From positions 62,001 to 126,000 of the forward strand of contig NZ_CP003915.1 in the NCBI RefSeq assembly GCF_000521505.1: a DNA stretch of 64,000 bases, given 5' to 3'. Each line of letters starts with the position of its first letter. The stretch's first letter is position 1. A program made the translations under genes and the position numbers. Shown one piece after another: positions 43,248 to 52,762 of the stretch. The notes under the pieces were generated by a model. The model searched no databases and had not been told where the DNA came from. It was given only the letters and a program-made list of their open reading frames with translations. Origin of the DNA: Advenella mimigardefordensis DPN7. Lineage in GTDB: Bacteria; Pseudomonadota; Gammaproteobacteria; Burkholderiales; Burkholderiaceae_B.

Positions 43248-43288
43248 GCTTATTGCCAATTGAAATAATGCTGCATTGCAAAATACGT

Positions 43289-43399
43289 TATACTTGGATG
43301 CACTATCGTACCGTTGGGCGCCGCTACGCGCGGCACCGTCTTCTGGCTGCGCAATGATATCAAACCGGCCGTATTCAGGACGGTTCTTTTTTTCTCTTC
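43289..43399 (+). promoter_or_regulatory. Structured leader with terminator-like hairpin directly before MFS start
   Basis: A TATACT box (43289-43294) is followed by a GC-rich hairpin (43317-43337, loop TACGC) and then AACCG (43363-43367) pairing with CGGTT (43381-43385), with seven T at 43387-43393. The next gene's ATG is at 43400, with no Shine-Dalgarno sequence. This could be an attenuator or riboswitch expression platform, or simply the terminator of the upstream exporter. Confidence 0.45.
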
Positions 43400-44629
43400 A
43401 TGAACACATCAACTAAATCCGGCCATTCCGCAAGCGCTGCTGCTCTCGCGTCTTCGTCCTATTCCTTTCTGAAAGCCGTGTTCGCACTGGGTGTGGGTGG
43501 TTTCAGCATTGGCATCGGTGAGTTTGTCATCATGGGATTGTTGCCCGATGCTGCCACCGATCTGGGCGTTTCCATCCCGACGGCCGGTCACCTGATCAGT
43601 GCCTATGCGATTGGTGTGGTGGTGGGTGCCCCCGTACTGGCGGTTCTGAGCGCCCGTGTGCCGCGGCGCACGTTGCTGATGCTTCTGATGGTCATTTACG
43701 CACTCGGCAACTTTGTCAGTGCGATCGCACCGGCCTATGAATCGATGATGCTGATGCGATTTTTCAGTGGCCTGCCGCATGGCACGTATTTCGGCGTGGC
43801 CGCATTGGTTGCTGCTCATCTGGCGCCGCCCGGCAAACGGGCGCAGGCCGTGGGGCTGGTCATGTTGGGGCTGACCACTGCAACCCTGGTGGGAGTGCCC
43901 ATTGCGGCAGGGTTGGGACAGTGGCTGGGCTGGCGCGCCGCATTTGTTCTGGTGGGTGCGATCGCGCTGATTGCGGTAGGCTTGGTGCGGCTGTGGATTC
44001 CGAATTTGCGCGCGAGCGAAGGCGCCAGCCCCTGGCGTGAATTGAGCGCCCTTAAGCGCAAACAGGTCTGGTTGACGCTGGGGATCGCGGGCATCGGCTT
44101 TGGCGGGATGTTTTCCGTTTTCAGTTATGTCAAGCCGACACTGATGAATCTGGCCGGTTTGCCGGAAGCAGGCGTGCCTATCGTGTTGGCGCTTTTCGGT
44201 CTGGGTATGGTAGCGGGCAACCTGGTTGGTTCGCGCCTGGCCGATCGTGCCCTTATGCCGACCATTGGCGGGCTGCTGGTGTGGTCGGGCATCGTGCTGA
44301 CCGCTTTTTGCTTCACTTCGCACAACATCTGGCTGGGGTCGTTCAACGTATTACTGGTTGGCACTGCAGTGGCCCTGGGTCCGGCACTGCAAATTCGACT
44401 GATGGACGTGGCTGGGGAAGCCCAGACGCTGGCTGCCGCCCTGAATCACTCAGCCTTCAATATGGCCAACGCGCTGGGTGCCTGGCTTGGCGGTATCACC
44501 ATTTCGATGGGACTTGGATGGGAGTCCACAGGCTGGGTTGGTACCTTGCTGGCACTCTGCGGACTGCTGATATTTTTCTGGGCGGTTGTTGATATGCGTA
44601 AAGGGGCGGTGGCGTCCGCAAAACAATAA
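43400..44629 (+). CDS. MFS exporter, DHA1 family (AraJ-like), leader-controlled
   Basis: 409 aa, twelve membrane helices. First helix VGGFSIGIGEFVIMGLLPDAA and loop SARVPRRTLLM resemble AraJ and related arabinose/drug exporters; clearly a paralogue of the previous gene but not a recent copy. The N-terminus is Ser/Ala-rich before the first helix. No ribosome site is seen before ATG 43400, only a T-run. Substrate unknown. Confidence 0.9.
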   Translation: MNTSTKSGHSASAAALASSSYSFLKAVFALGVGGFSIGIGEFVIMGLLPDAATDLGVSIPTAGHLISAYAIGVVVGAPVLAVLSARVPRRTLLMLLMVIYALGNFVSAIAPAYESMMLMRFFSGLPHGTYFGVAALVAAHLAPPGKRAQAVGLVMLGLTTATLVGVPIAAGLGQWLGWRAAFVLVGAIALIAVGLVRLWIPNLRASEGASPWRELSALKRKQVWLTLGIAGIGFGGMFSVFSYVKPTLMNLAGLPEAGVPIVLALFGLGMVAGNLVGSRLADRALMPTIGGLLVWSGIVLTAFCFTSHNIWLGSFNVLLVGTAVALGPALQIRLMDVAGEAQTLAAALNHSAFNMANALGAWLGGITISMGLGWESTGWVGTLLALCGLLIFFWAVVDMRKGAVASAKQ

Positions 44630-44972
44630 CAGCCTGACTGTTCAGCACCAAGCCAGTACCTGGTCTGCGGCCTGGCCACGACCCGGGTTCGGCAGGGCGC
44701 TGCGAGCAGGCCGCGGTCTGGCTTTGGCTGGTCATTTTGGGCTCACGCGTGTTGTAGCGTCTGTTAATACAACACACACATACACAACACAAACATACGT
44801 CAGACGGGACACCTGGTTGTCGTAGCGTCGATTGAACCCACGCGCTCCAGGTTATACCTTTGAATATCCCCAATATTACTTATTTAATATTAAATAAATA
44901 ATATCCATAATGATAACTATTATTATTACGTTATAATCCGTCGTATTTAAAACTAACGAATACGGACAGACA
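44630..44972. other. Iron-regulated promoter region ahead of TonB receptor
   Basis: 343 bases without a gene. The first two thirds show nothing distinctive beyond a CA-rich run near 44768-44790. The last 80 bases are very AT-rich and hold the Fur box and a TATAAT at 44932-44937. Confidence 0.6.
44906..44924 (+). promoter_or_regulatory. Fur box
   Basis: CATAATGATAACTATTATT matches 15 of 19 positions of the classical Fur consensus GATAATGATAATCATTATC. It overlaps the likely -35 region of the TATAAT (44932-44937), 49 bases before the receptor ATG, so iron-replete repression is expected. Confidence 0.85.
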
Positions 44973-47186
44973 ATGAATTCAAGGCGCTCGCAGATGGCTA
45001 CGCCATCCGCATTCACGACCATCAAGCGGGCGGGGCGCGGTCCCGTATCGTTCATAGGCCGATTGGCAAGGCGCGTGAGTGTCGGGTCGCTCATTGGCGT
45101 TACCCCAATCGCTTATGCTCAAACAGATGTGACCCAGCTGACGCCGATTCTTGTTTCCGGTGTCGACAATGGACTGGCCTCTCCATATGCCGGCGGTCAG
45201 GTGGCGCGCGGCGGTGGTCTGGGAGTGCTGGGTAACGCAGATGTCATGACCACGCCTTTCAACACGACCAATTACACCGAACAACTGATCCGGGATACGC
45301 AGGCGCGTACGCTGGCAGATGTGGTCGCCAATGAAGCGTCGGTACGCAATACGACATCGACAGGCAGCTTCAGCGAGGATTTCCAGATTCGCGGTTTCAC
45401 CGTCAACAGCAGCGATGTGGGCCTTAACGGCCTTTATGGCTTGACCTCTGGCAGCAGGATTCCGACGGCAATGATGGAACGGGTCGAGGTGCTCAAGGGG
45501 CCGGGAACGCTCATGTATGGCATCAGCCCGAACGGCACCATCGGTGGCAATATCAATATCGTTACCAAGCGGGCAGAAGACGAACCCCTAACACGCCTCA
45601 CCACCAGTTACGAAAGTAAATCGGTGCTGGGTGCGCATCTGGATATGGGTCGTCGTTTTGGCGAGGATAAACAATGGGGTATCCGGTTTAATGGCGTCTA
45701 TAAAAACGGTAAAACCAGTATGGATGATGGTTCACAAAAGCTCGGGCTGGGCGCGCTGGCGCTGGATTACCGCTCCGACAAACTGCGCTGGACGCTGGAT
45801 GCGTATTCACAGCGCGAGACGGTGCAAAATTTCAGGGCTCAAAACGGTTTTCATCCCGATATATCTTATATTCCGTCAGCGCCATCGGGACATCGGGCGA
45901 TTTATGATGGCGCTGATTTGCTGATCCGCGATTCTGCCGTTGCGACGCGTCTGGAATATGACATCTCCGATAATTTGATGGTTTATGGAGCCGTTGGCTA
46001 TCGTTACGGCGCCACTGAACAGGATTTTCCTTCTGCGCGCACCATAGACGGCGTGGATGAGTCTGGGAATTTCCGTGTGACCAATTCCTGGTATGACGCG
46101 TACTCGCGCAACAAAACCGGTGAAATTGGTGCGCGCGCCAAATTCAATACATTTGGCATTAAGCATCTGCTGACGGTATCTGGTTCGGTTCTGAAATCTG
46201 AAGCGGGCAGCTTCTATCTTTCGGATCCGACAGGACGCGTTGTCGATTCGAATATTTATGACCCGGTGCCGATCAATCCCATGACTGGAAGCCGGGAAGC
46301 GTCAACCAAAACTTCCGAGAACACCCTTACCAGCTTGTCTTTGACAGACACGCTATCGTTCGCTGATGATAGAATTCTGGTGACAGGCGGGCTGCGCAGA
46401 CAGCAGGTTAAAACAGAAAATTTCAACAACCACGGTGAGGTGACCTCGTCTTATAACGAAAGCGCGGTGTCTCCGCTGTTCGGGATTGTGGTCAAACCCG
46501 TCGATAATGTTTCCATATACGGCAACTTTACGTCCGGCCTGACAACAGGCGGTACTGCGCCAATGACGGCCGCAAATGCCGGGGAAGTGTTCCCGCCTTA
46601 CAAGTCCAATCAATATGAAGCGGGTATCAAGGTGGATTGGGGGCGCGTGATTACCACGCTTTCCGCTTTCCAGATAGACCGCCCGAATGCGATTACTGAT
46701 CCGAACACAAACGTTTATAGTTTCGATGGTGAGCAACGCAATCGAGGCATCGAACTGTCTGCCGTTGGTGAACTGCAGCCGGGCTTGCGCTTGATGGCAA
46801 GCGCAACGTTCTATAACGCTAAACAGCGTCGTACGCAAGGCGGTGTCAACGACGGGAACAGGGCCAGTGGCGTACCCAAAAGTGCGTTCAATCTCGCCGC
46901 AGATTGGGATGTCCCCTGGGTGCCGGACTTGAGCGTAGGCGGCCGCATGATACATACATCCTCGATGCCATATGATGCAGAGAATAAACTCACGTTGCCT
47001 TCCTGGACAAGGTTTGATCTGAGTGCACGCTACAAGACAAAAGTAATGGGGCGGCCCGTTACTTTACGGGCCAGCGTAGAGAACGTATTGAACAAGCGAT
47101 ACTGGCTCTCCAGCAGTGCCAAGCTGACGGTTGTTACTGCTGCGGCGCCGCGTACTTTCCTGCTATCGGCCGAAATGGAGTTTTGA
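44973..47186 (+). CDS. TonB-dependent siderophore receptor
   Basis: 737 aa outer-membrane receptor. Long signal region ending TPIAYAQTD (about residue 50), plug domain (about 85-205: NTTNYTEQLIRDTQARTLAD, EDFQIRGFTV, VEVLKGPGTLMYG), then a 22-strand barrel ending in the typical RTFLLSAEMEF with C-terminal Phe. The plug matches the FhuA/FpvA-type siderophore group. The ligand is not determinable. Controlled by the Fur box just upstream. No siderophore biosynthesis genes or sigma/anti-sigma pair are nearby. Confidence 0.92.
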   Translation: MNSRRSQMATPSAFTTIKRAGRGPVSFIGRLARRVSVGSLIGVTPIAYAQTDVTQLTPILVSGVDNGLASPYAGGQVARGGGLGVLGNADVMTTPFNTTNYTEQLIRDTQARTLADVVANEASVRNTTSTGSFSEDFQIRGFTVNSSDVGLNGLYGLTSGSRIPTAMMERVEVLKGPGTLMYGISPNGTIGGNINIVTKRAEDEPLTRLTTSYESKSVLGAHLDMGRRFGEDKQWGIRFNGVYKNGKTSMDDGSQKLGLGALALDYRSDKLRWTLDAYSQRETVQNFRAQNGFHPDISYIPSAPSGHRAIYDGADLLIRDSAVATRLEYDISDNLMVYGAVGYRYGATEQDFPSARTIDGVDESGNFRVTNSWYDAYSRNKTGEIGARAKFNTFGIKHLLTVSGSVLKSEAGSFYLSDPTGRVVDSNIYDPVPINPMTGSREASTKTSENTLTSLSLTDTLSFADDRILVTGGLRRQQVKTENFNNHGEVTSSYNESAVSPLFGIVVKPVDNVSIYGNFTSGLTTGGTAPMTAANAGEVFPPYKSNQYEAGIKVDWGRVITTLSAFQIDRPNAITDPNTNVYSFDGEQRNRGIELSAVGELQPGLRLMASATFYNAKQRRTQGGVNDGNRASGVPKSAFNLAADWDVPWVPDLSVGGRMIHTSSMPYDAENKLTLPSWTRFDLSARYKTKVMGRPVTLRASVENVLNKRYWLSSSAKLTVVTAAAPRTFLLSAEMEF

Positions 47187-47311
47187 GCATCAACGTTAAG
47201 GGTTTGGCATGGAGCCACGAGCAGGCAGGCGTGACACCGTCTGTTCGTGAGTCGTTCCGGCCAGGCGAATTCATTCTGCTTCAAGCCAATGCAAAAGCAT
47301 GCGCCCGCGCA

Positions 47312-48007
47312 CTAGGCCGCCGTTACCTGCAGTCCAATCTGCACTGCCGGACGCGCAAGGCCGCGATCAAGCCAGGCTTGCACGTGTTTAAAACGATCGA
47401 AACCGACAATCTCACGCGCTTCATAAAAGCCGATAAGATTGCGCACCCAGCCGAGCAAAGAAATATCGGCGATGGTGTAATCTGCACCCATTACCCACTC
47501 ACGGCCCGCGAGTTGCTTATCCAGAACGTCCAGCAGTCGTGCCGATTCGGTGACATAGCGCTCCAGCGGGCGCTTGTCTTCATAAGCCTTGCCGGCAAAT
47601 TTGTGAAAAAAGCCCAATTGTCCGAACATCGGTCCGACACCGCCCATTTGCCACATCACCCACTGGATCGTCTCGTAACGCGTGGCGGGATCGGCAGAAA
47701 TAAGTTTCCCCGTCTTATCAGCCAGATACAGCAGGATCGCGCCCGATTCGAACAGCGCCAGCGGCTTGCCGCCAGGCCCGTCGGGATCGTAGATGGCGGG
47801 AATTTTGCCATTGGGGTTGAGCGCGAGAAAAGCCGGATCGTGACTTTCGTTTGCCATAATGTCGATTCGGTGCGCCTCGTAGGCAAGGCCGGTTTCTTCA
47901 AGCATGATACCCACTTTCACACCGTTGGGCGTTGGGGCGGAAAACAATTGCAGCAGATCTGGATGCTGTGCGGGCCAGCGTCTGAAAATCGGATGATCGG
48001 GTGTCAT
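47312..48007 (-). CDS. Glutathione S-transferase-like protein (YfcG/Nu type)
   Basis: 231 aa. Thioredoxin-like N-terminal domain (LLQLFSAPTPNGVKVGIMLEE, NPNGKIPAIYDPDG, LFESGAILLYLADK) and all-helical C-terminal domain (IQWVMWQMGGVGPMFGQLGFF). The N-terminal Thr/Asn in place of Tyr/Ser and WQMGGVGPMFGQ are typical of YfcG/YghU disulfide-bond reductase-like members. Its neighbours give no further clue. Confidence 0.9.
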   Translation of the reverse strand: MTPDHPIFRRWPAQHPDLLQLFSAPTPNGVKVGIMLEETGLAYEAHRIDIMANESHDPAFLALNPNGKIPAIYDPDGPGGKPLALFESGAILLYLADKTGKLISADPATRYETIQWVMWQMGGVGPMFGQLGFFHKFAGKAYEDKRPLERYVTESARLLDVLDKQLAGREWVMGADYTIADISLLGWVRNLIGFYEAREIVGFDRFKHVQAWLDRGLARPAVQIGLQVTAA

Positions 48008-48243
48008 TTCTAGCTCCTTGGTTATTTCGTTTGTGGCTTCTTTGATAGTTTCAAACGCAGCACGTCATTGTCTCGTCTTGCGTCTTGATTTCGCTGTTCT
48101 GATTGCTGTACTCACCGAAGTACGCAAGAATTGTCTTTTGGCAATACGCCCGATACATGCATACGTACAGAAACCGGGCTGAAAGGATATTCAGATGTCT
48201 GAAGGACTAACATCGTATATTCTCGGAACATAGAATATCAACC

Positions 48244-48651
48244 CTATGTTTCTGATTGTCCTCTGTTGAAGTGTTCGGTATCTGAGCTCCGGTCATCCTT
48301 CAGGTGAGGCTTTCCATAAAGATTCAGATGGGCATCACCCCACGCTTTGAGCGCATGGAGAATCGGCGCCATGCTCATTCCCAAATCCGACAGGCTGTAT
48401 TCAACCTTGGGCGGAACCTGTGGATACACTTTGCGCGTGATCAGGCCATCCTGTTCCAATTCGCGTAGCTGATTGGTTAGCATGCGTGGGGTTATGCTGG
48501 CTAAAGTGCGACGAATTTCGCTGAAGCGCAAGGTGCCCGACAAAAGATGAAACAGGATGATCGACTTCCACCTTCCATCGATAAGATTAATGGCCGCTTC
48601 GACGGCGCAGCCAGGGCTGCAGTCAAAACGAGAATGGCTGGCTTTTCCCAT
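48244..48651 (-). CDS. HxlR-family transcriptional regulator
   Basis: 135 aa from ATG 48651 (AAAGGA upstream). Winged helix: [59 protein letters not shown]. Two Cys at the N-terminus (CSPGC) could act as a redox or aldehyde switch, as in YodB/HypR-type members. Divergent from an alcohol dehydrogenase gene, probably its target. Longer in-frame starts upstream lack support. Confidence 0.88.
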   Translation of the reverse strand: MGKASHSRFDCSPGCAVEAAINLIDGRWKSIILFHLLSGTLRFSEIRRTLASITPRMLTNQLRELEQDGLITRKVYPQVPPKVEYSLSDLGMSMAPILHALKAWGDAHLNLYGKPHLKDDRSSDTEHFNRGQSET

Positions 48652-48753
48652 GTAAGTATCCTTTCTGACACTATGTTCATTCTTTGTGCGTATCGCGCTT
48701 TGTGCAGTATAGATATAATCATTGCATCTTTCAACTTTTACATTGGATGAGTG

Positions 48754-49767
48754 ATGAAAGCAATTGGCTACAAATCGGCTTGTACCCTCGATCGCCAGGA
48801 CGCCCTGGTTGATTTCAATCCTGAACGGCCACGTGCAGTCGGACGCGATATGCTGGTCGAGATTCAGGCAATCTCCGTCAATCCGGTGGACACTAAAATT
48901 CGTAAAAACGTCGCGCCCGAAGCGGGGGAAACAAAAGTGCTTGGATGGGACGCCGTCGGCAAAATAGTGGAAATTGGCGATGCGGTTACGCTGTTCAAAC
49001 CTGGCGATGAGGTTTTCTATGCGGGCTCTTTGGTTCGGCCCGGCGCCAATAGTCAATTCCATCTTGTTGACGAGCGGATCGTTGGACGTAAACCCAAAAC
49101 ACTGAACCATGCGGAAGCGGCAGCCATGCCCCTGACCGCTATTACTGCCTGGGAAATGTTATTTGATAGACTCGATATCCGCAAACCAGTCCCTGGCGCT
49201 GCGAATGCAGTTGTGATTATTGGGGGGGCGGGAGGTGTTGGTTCCATTGCCATACAGCTTGTGCGAGCGCTCACGGATCTGACCGTTATCGCGACCGCTT
49301 CCCGTCCGGAAACACAGGCGTGGGTCCAGGGTCTTGGCGCTCATCATGTGGTGGATCATAGTAAACCAATAGCGTCACAGATCGCTGCGCTGAATATCGG
49401 ATCGCCGGCGTTTGTATTTTCGACAACGCAGACCCTGCAGCATCTTGCTGACATCGTCGAGTTGATTGCGCCTCAGGGACGTTTCGGTTTGATCGATGAT
49501 CCGGCAGGGATCGATATCATGAGTTTCAAGCGTAAATCTGTATCGATACACTGGGAATTTATGTTTACGCGCTCCATGTTTGAGACGCCGGATATGAGTC
49601 AGCAGGGAATATTGCTGAACGAAGTAGCCGGTTTGATTGATCAGGGGAAAATTCGTACAACTGTGACGAAAAAACTAAGTCCTATCAATGCTGACAATCT
49701 GATGAAAGCACACCAACTGATCGAAAGCGGAAAATCCAAAGGCAAACTGGTGCTGGAAGGATTTTGA
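48754..49767 (+). CDS. Zinc-type alcohol dehydrogenase/quinone oxidoreductase (MDR family)
   Basis: 337 aa. GroES-like domain ([46 protein letters not shown]) and Rossmann fold ([21 protein letters not shown]). Lacks the zinc ligands, as in quinone oxidoreductase-like members (ZADH_N/QOR2-type). Start ATG 48754 or GTG 48751. Divergent from the HxlR regulator; such pairs often respond to electrophiles. Confidence 0.88.
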   Translation: MKAIGYKSACTLDRQDALVDFNPERPRAVGRDMLVEIQAISVNPVDTKIRKNVAPEAGETKVLGWDAVGKIVEIGDAVTLFKPGDEVFYAGSLVRPGANSQFHLVDERIVGRKPKTLNHAEAAAMPLTAITAWEMLFDRLDIRKPVPGAANAVVIIGGAGGVGSIAIQLVRALTDLTVIATASRPETQAWVQGLGAHHVVDHSKPIASQIAALNIGSPAFVFSTTQTLQHLADIVELIAPQGRFGLIDDPAGIDIMSFKRKSVSIHWEFMFTRSMFETPDMSQQGILLNEVAGLIDQGKIRTTVTKKLSPINADNLMKAHQLIESGKSKGKLVLEGF

Positions 49768-50502
49768 AGCAGGCATCTGAAGAAATGATTTCTAGGTCTC
49801 TGAGCTTGTCGTTAATGAGCTTTATCGCTACTTTCCAGTAGAATTGAAGCGCCCTGCAGGTTCAATGGCGGCGCTTATTATGAGCCAATTCGGTCAATGA
49901 CAAGAATATAAATTGTTGAAATCGTGCTTCTGCCTGCAGTAGAGATTAGGCCGGGAGGTCCCTTATGGGTCTCCCGGCTCTTTGATTTTGGCGCAGGTTG
50001 AGGTTGGCCTGTGTTTGGTGTCACCTATGTTGAGCGTGGCACATGCGGCCGGGAATATCCATCCTCTTCGTGCCGGCCAGAGAATGGACAGACTATGTGT
50101 GGACGCTTGCCGTATTGGGAGGGAGCAACAGTCACATTTCCCAGGGATTCTGCGCGCAGAGAGAAATGTCATAGCGTTCAAGGGCCTCAACACATATCGT
50201 CTTACTGATTATTCCCTGCTGGGCGAGCGAGGCTCGCGAACTTTTAGGTACAGACCTGAATAGGAAGGCGGATAGCAGGGTCAAGCGTTTTGACAACCAT
50301 ATCGCAATGAGGTGTCTTCGCACCTTAACGACGCTCCGTTTTTCCGGCTATATGCTGCTACAATCATCCCTTCTTTACGCCGTTTCCGGCATCTTGCCAT
50401 CAGCTTGGATGGCCTGCCCGGCTCAGCACCCCGTCATTCTTGATCACATACCGGTCAACGCCGGCCGGGGTTAATGTTCCCGAAAACGAAGACCTGCCCT
50501 CC
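49768..50502. other. Long non-coding interval
   Basis: 735 bases without a gene I can support. It contains stem AAGCGCC/GGCGCTT (49847-49876) and the strong hairpin at 49950-49978. Short open frames here (for example 49982-50263 plus, 49963-50193 minus) show no recognisable protein sequence. An undetected small RNA cannot be excluded. Confidence 0.55.
49950..49990 (+). terminator. Strong GC-rich hairpin with T-rich tail
   Basis: GCCGGGAG (49950-49957) pairs with CTCCCGGC (49971-49978), with an additional CCC/GGG inside, then TCTTTGATTTT. It lies about 180 bases after the dehydrogenase stop, so it may end a longer transcript or a small RNA in this gap. Confidence 0.7.
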
Positions 50503-52176
50503 ATGATTACTCTCAAGAACGTGACTCTGCGTCGCGGCACCAAAGTATTGCTCGACAAAACTTCTGTCACCCTCAATCCCGGGGAAAAGGTCGGCCTGGT
50601 GGGGCGCAACGGCGCAGGCAAATCTTCCTTATTCGCGGTGCTCAACGGCACACTGCATGAGGACAGTGGCGAGTTTTCCATTCCATCGCAATGGCGTATG
50701 TCGCAAGTGGCACAGGACATGCCGGAAACCGAGCAGAGTGCAACCGACTTCGTGGTGGAAGGCGACACCGTTCTGCTGGCCGCGCAGGACGAGGTCACGG
50801 CAGCTGAGGCCAGTGATGATGGCATGCGCATGGCGCACGCGTATATGGCCCTGCATGACGCGGGTGCGCATGATGCGGCTGCCCGTGCGCAGGCGCTGAT
50901 TCTGGGACTGGGTTTTGGCGTGGCTGAGCTTGACCGGCCGGTGAACAGTTTTTCCGGCGGCTGGCGGATGCGTCTGCAACTGGCGCGGGCGCTGATGTGC
51001 CCTTCGGATTTGCTGTTACTGGACGAACCCACCAATCACCTGGATCTGGACGCGCTGGTATGGCTGGAAGCCTGGCTTAAAAACTATGCCGGTACACTGG
51101 TCGTGATCAGCCATGACCGCGAGTTTCTTGACGCGATCACCAACGTGACGCTGCATATCGATCATGGCACGCTGGTGCGCTACGGTGGCAATTACAGCAA
51201 GTTTGAAGACATGCGCGCAGAACAAATGCTGCTGCAGCAGGCCGCGCACGCCAGGCAACAGGAAAAGGTTGCGCACCTGCAAAAATTCATTGACCGCTTC
51301 AAGGCCAAAGCCAGTAAGGCCAAGCAGGCGCAAAGCCGCGTCAAGGCACTTGAGCGCATGGAAAAAATTGCACCTGTGCTGGCCGATGCCGAGTTTCAGT
51401 TTGAATTCAAGGCTCCGCTTAGCATGCCCAACCCCATGCTGGTGCTCACCAACGGCCGCTTCGGCTATCCTCCAGCTGACGACGCGCCGGTCGACGCCAA
51501 ACCTACAGTTATTGTGCAGAATATCAACCGTACTGTCCTGGCGGGACAGCGCATCGGTATTCTGGGTGCCAATGGGCAAGGCAAGTCAACGCTGGTCAAA
51601 ACCATAGCCGGCGCACTGGCGCCTATCGGGGGCGAGATTATTCCTGGTAAAGGCCTGAATATCGGTTATTTTTCCCAGCAGGAATTGGATGTGTTACGCC
51701 CAGCTGAGACGCCGCTGGAGCATATGATTCGACTGGTGCGCGACACGCCGGCCAGCATGCGGCCCAGCGCCATGGATTGTCGCGAACAGGGGTTGCGCAA
51801 TTTCCTGGGCACGTTTAATTTCAGTGGTGATATGGTCAAGCAGGCAGTCGGCAGCATGAGCGGTGGGGAAAAAGCGCGCCTGGTGTTGTGCATGATTGTC
51901 TGGCAGCGTCCCAATTTTCTGCTGCTGGATGAACCGACCAATCACCTGGATCTGGCGACCCGGGAGGCGCTGAGCGTCGCGCTGAACGAATTCGAAGGTT
52001 CGGCGATGCTGGTCAGCCACGACCGCGCCTTGTTGCGTTCGGTCTGCGATGAATTCTGGCTGGTGTCACGCGGCGGCATGACAGACTTTGACGGTGACCT
52101 GGATGATTACCAGATATATCTGCTGGAAGAGGCCAAACGGCAGCGGGAAGCGGCGAGCGGCAGACAGGTTGCTTGA
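50503..52176 (+). CDS. ABC-F family ATPase, YheS-like
   Basis: 557 aa, two ABC domains in one chain without membrane helices, as in ribosome-associated ABC-F factors. Domain 1: GRNGAGKSS (about residue 35), FSGGWRMRLQLARALM, LLLLDEPTNHLD. Linker with charged helix (KFIDRFKAKASKAKQAQSR). Domain 2: GANGQGKST (about 356), SMSGGEKARLVL, LLLDEPTNHLD. The opening MITLKNVTLRRGTKVLL resembles E. coli YheS. Start placed at ATG 50503 on that alignment. Probably a housekeeping translation factor; resistance function is not indicated. Confidence 0.92.
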   Translation: MITLKNVTLRRGTKVLLDKTSVTLNPGEKVGLVGRNGAGKSSLFAVLNGTLHEDSGEFSIPSQWRMSQVAQDMPETEQSATDFVVEGDTVLLAAQDEVTAAEASDDGMRMAHAYMALHDAGAHDAAARAQALILGLGFGVAELDRPVNSFSGGWRMRLQLARALMCPSDLLLLDEPTNHLDLDALVWLEAWLKNYAGTLVVISHDREFLDAITNVTLHIDHGTLVRYGGNYSKFEDMRAEQMLLQQAAHARQQEKVAHLQKFIDRFKAKASKAKQAQSRVKALERMEKIAPVLADAEFQFEFKAPLSMPNPMLVLTNGRFGYPPADDAPVDAKPTVIVQNINRTVLAGQRIGILGANGQGKSTLVKTIAGALAPIGGEIIPGKGLNIGYFSQQELDVLRPAETPLEHMIRLVRDTPASMRPSAMDCREQGLRNFLGTFNFSGDMVKQAVGSMSGGEKARLVLCMIVWQRPNFLLLDEPTNHLDLATREALSVALNEFEGSAMLVSHDRALLRSVCDEFWLVSRGGMTDFDGDLDDYQIYLLEEAKRQREAASGRQVA

Positions 52177-52228
52177 GTGATAAGGCGAGTGGTCGGGTAT
52201 CGTAGGGCTGGTTCAGTGCGAAGAACTG

Positions 52229-52645
52229 TTGAATTTTGACCTGCCTATCACGCATCCAGTATATCCTCCCACCACCGGCGGCTCGGGCTGGCCGACTCAG
52301 TATGAGGAGATCACGCCAATGTGTGATGCTGTGCTGGTGGACATTAAGTTTTATACGAATCTGGACGGCAAAAGCTGGAACGATGAGGACAAGTATCTGG
52401 CTAATGCCGGAACTGGGACCAAGGAAATGCGCTATACCATGGAGCCAGGCGAATACGGAAAATTTATTGATCCCTATAACACCAAAAGGCAGGCGAAAAA
52501 CCCGGAGCAACAGGATATACCTGAGCACCTGATGGTGACCTATCCAAGTGTGAGCCCACCGGTGACCTACGTTAACGCACCGGCGATCGATACCAGCGCG
52601 ATGGCGCCGGGAAAGGAAACCACGTGCAGACCAGTCAGGCATTGA
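52229..52645 (+). CDS. Hypothetical protein, short orphan frame
   Basis: Up to 138 aa from TTG 52229; a better-supported start is ATG 52319 (GAGGAG 11 bases upstream), giving 108 aa. The sequence (VLVDIKFYTNLDGKSWNDED, MRYTMEPGEYGKF, VTYPSVSPPVTYV) looks protein-like with balanced composition, but I recognise no family. No signal peptide or membrane helix. It may be the remnant of a longer gene. Confidence 0.45.
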   Translation: MNFDLPITHPVYPPTTGGSGWPTQYEEITPMCDAVLVDIKFYTNLDGKSWNDEDKYLANAGTGTKEMRYTMEPGEYGKFIDPYNTKRQAKNPEQQDIPEHLMVTYPSVSPPVTYVNAPAIDTSAMAPGKETTCRPVRH

Positions 52646-52673
52646 CTGTGATGTACCCTGGTATGGGAGGCCC

Positions 52674-52712
52674 GTGCCGAATTCTGACGACTTAGCGCGT
52701 CGGGTTCGGCAC
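52674..52712. terminator. Hairpin between convergent genes
   Basis: GTGCCGAA (52674-52681) pairs with TTCGGCAC (52705-52712), with inner GACG/CGTC (52686-52689 and 52698-52701). It sits between the 52229 frame and the GntR gene reading towards it. No U-tract is evident, but a terminator role is likely. Confidence 0.6.
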
Positions 52713-52762
52713 ACAAGGGGATGACGCGAACGCACGTGGTGTTTCAGGTTTCTTTACTATCT

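Noticed and set aside
43311..43338. Guanidine-II (mini-ykkC) riboswitch before the MFS exporter
   Set aside because: That class needs two hairpins with ACGR loops. The single hairpin here has loop TACGC, and the second hairpin loop is unrelated.
43409..44323. A 304-codon minus-strand frame opposite the second MFS exporter
   Set aside because: It lacks any protein features and mirrors a membrane protein coding sequence on the other strand.
49982..50263. Possible 93-aa gene in the long gap
   Set aside because: No ribosome site, no recognisable sequence, and several frames are open by chance here; left as non-coding.
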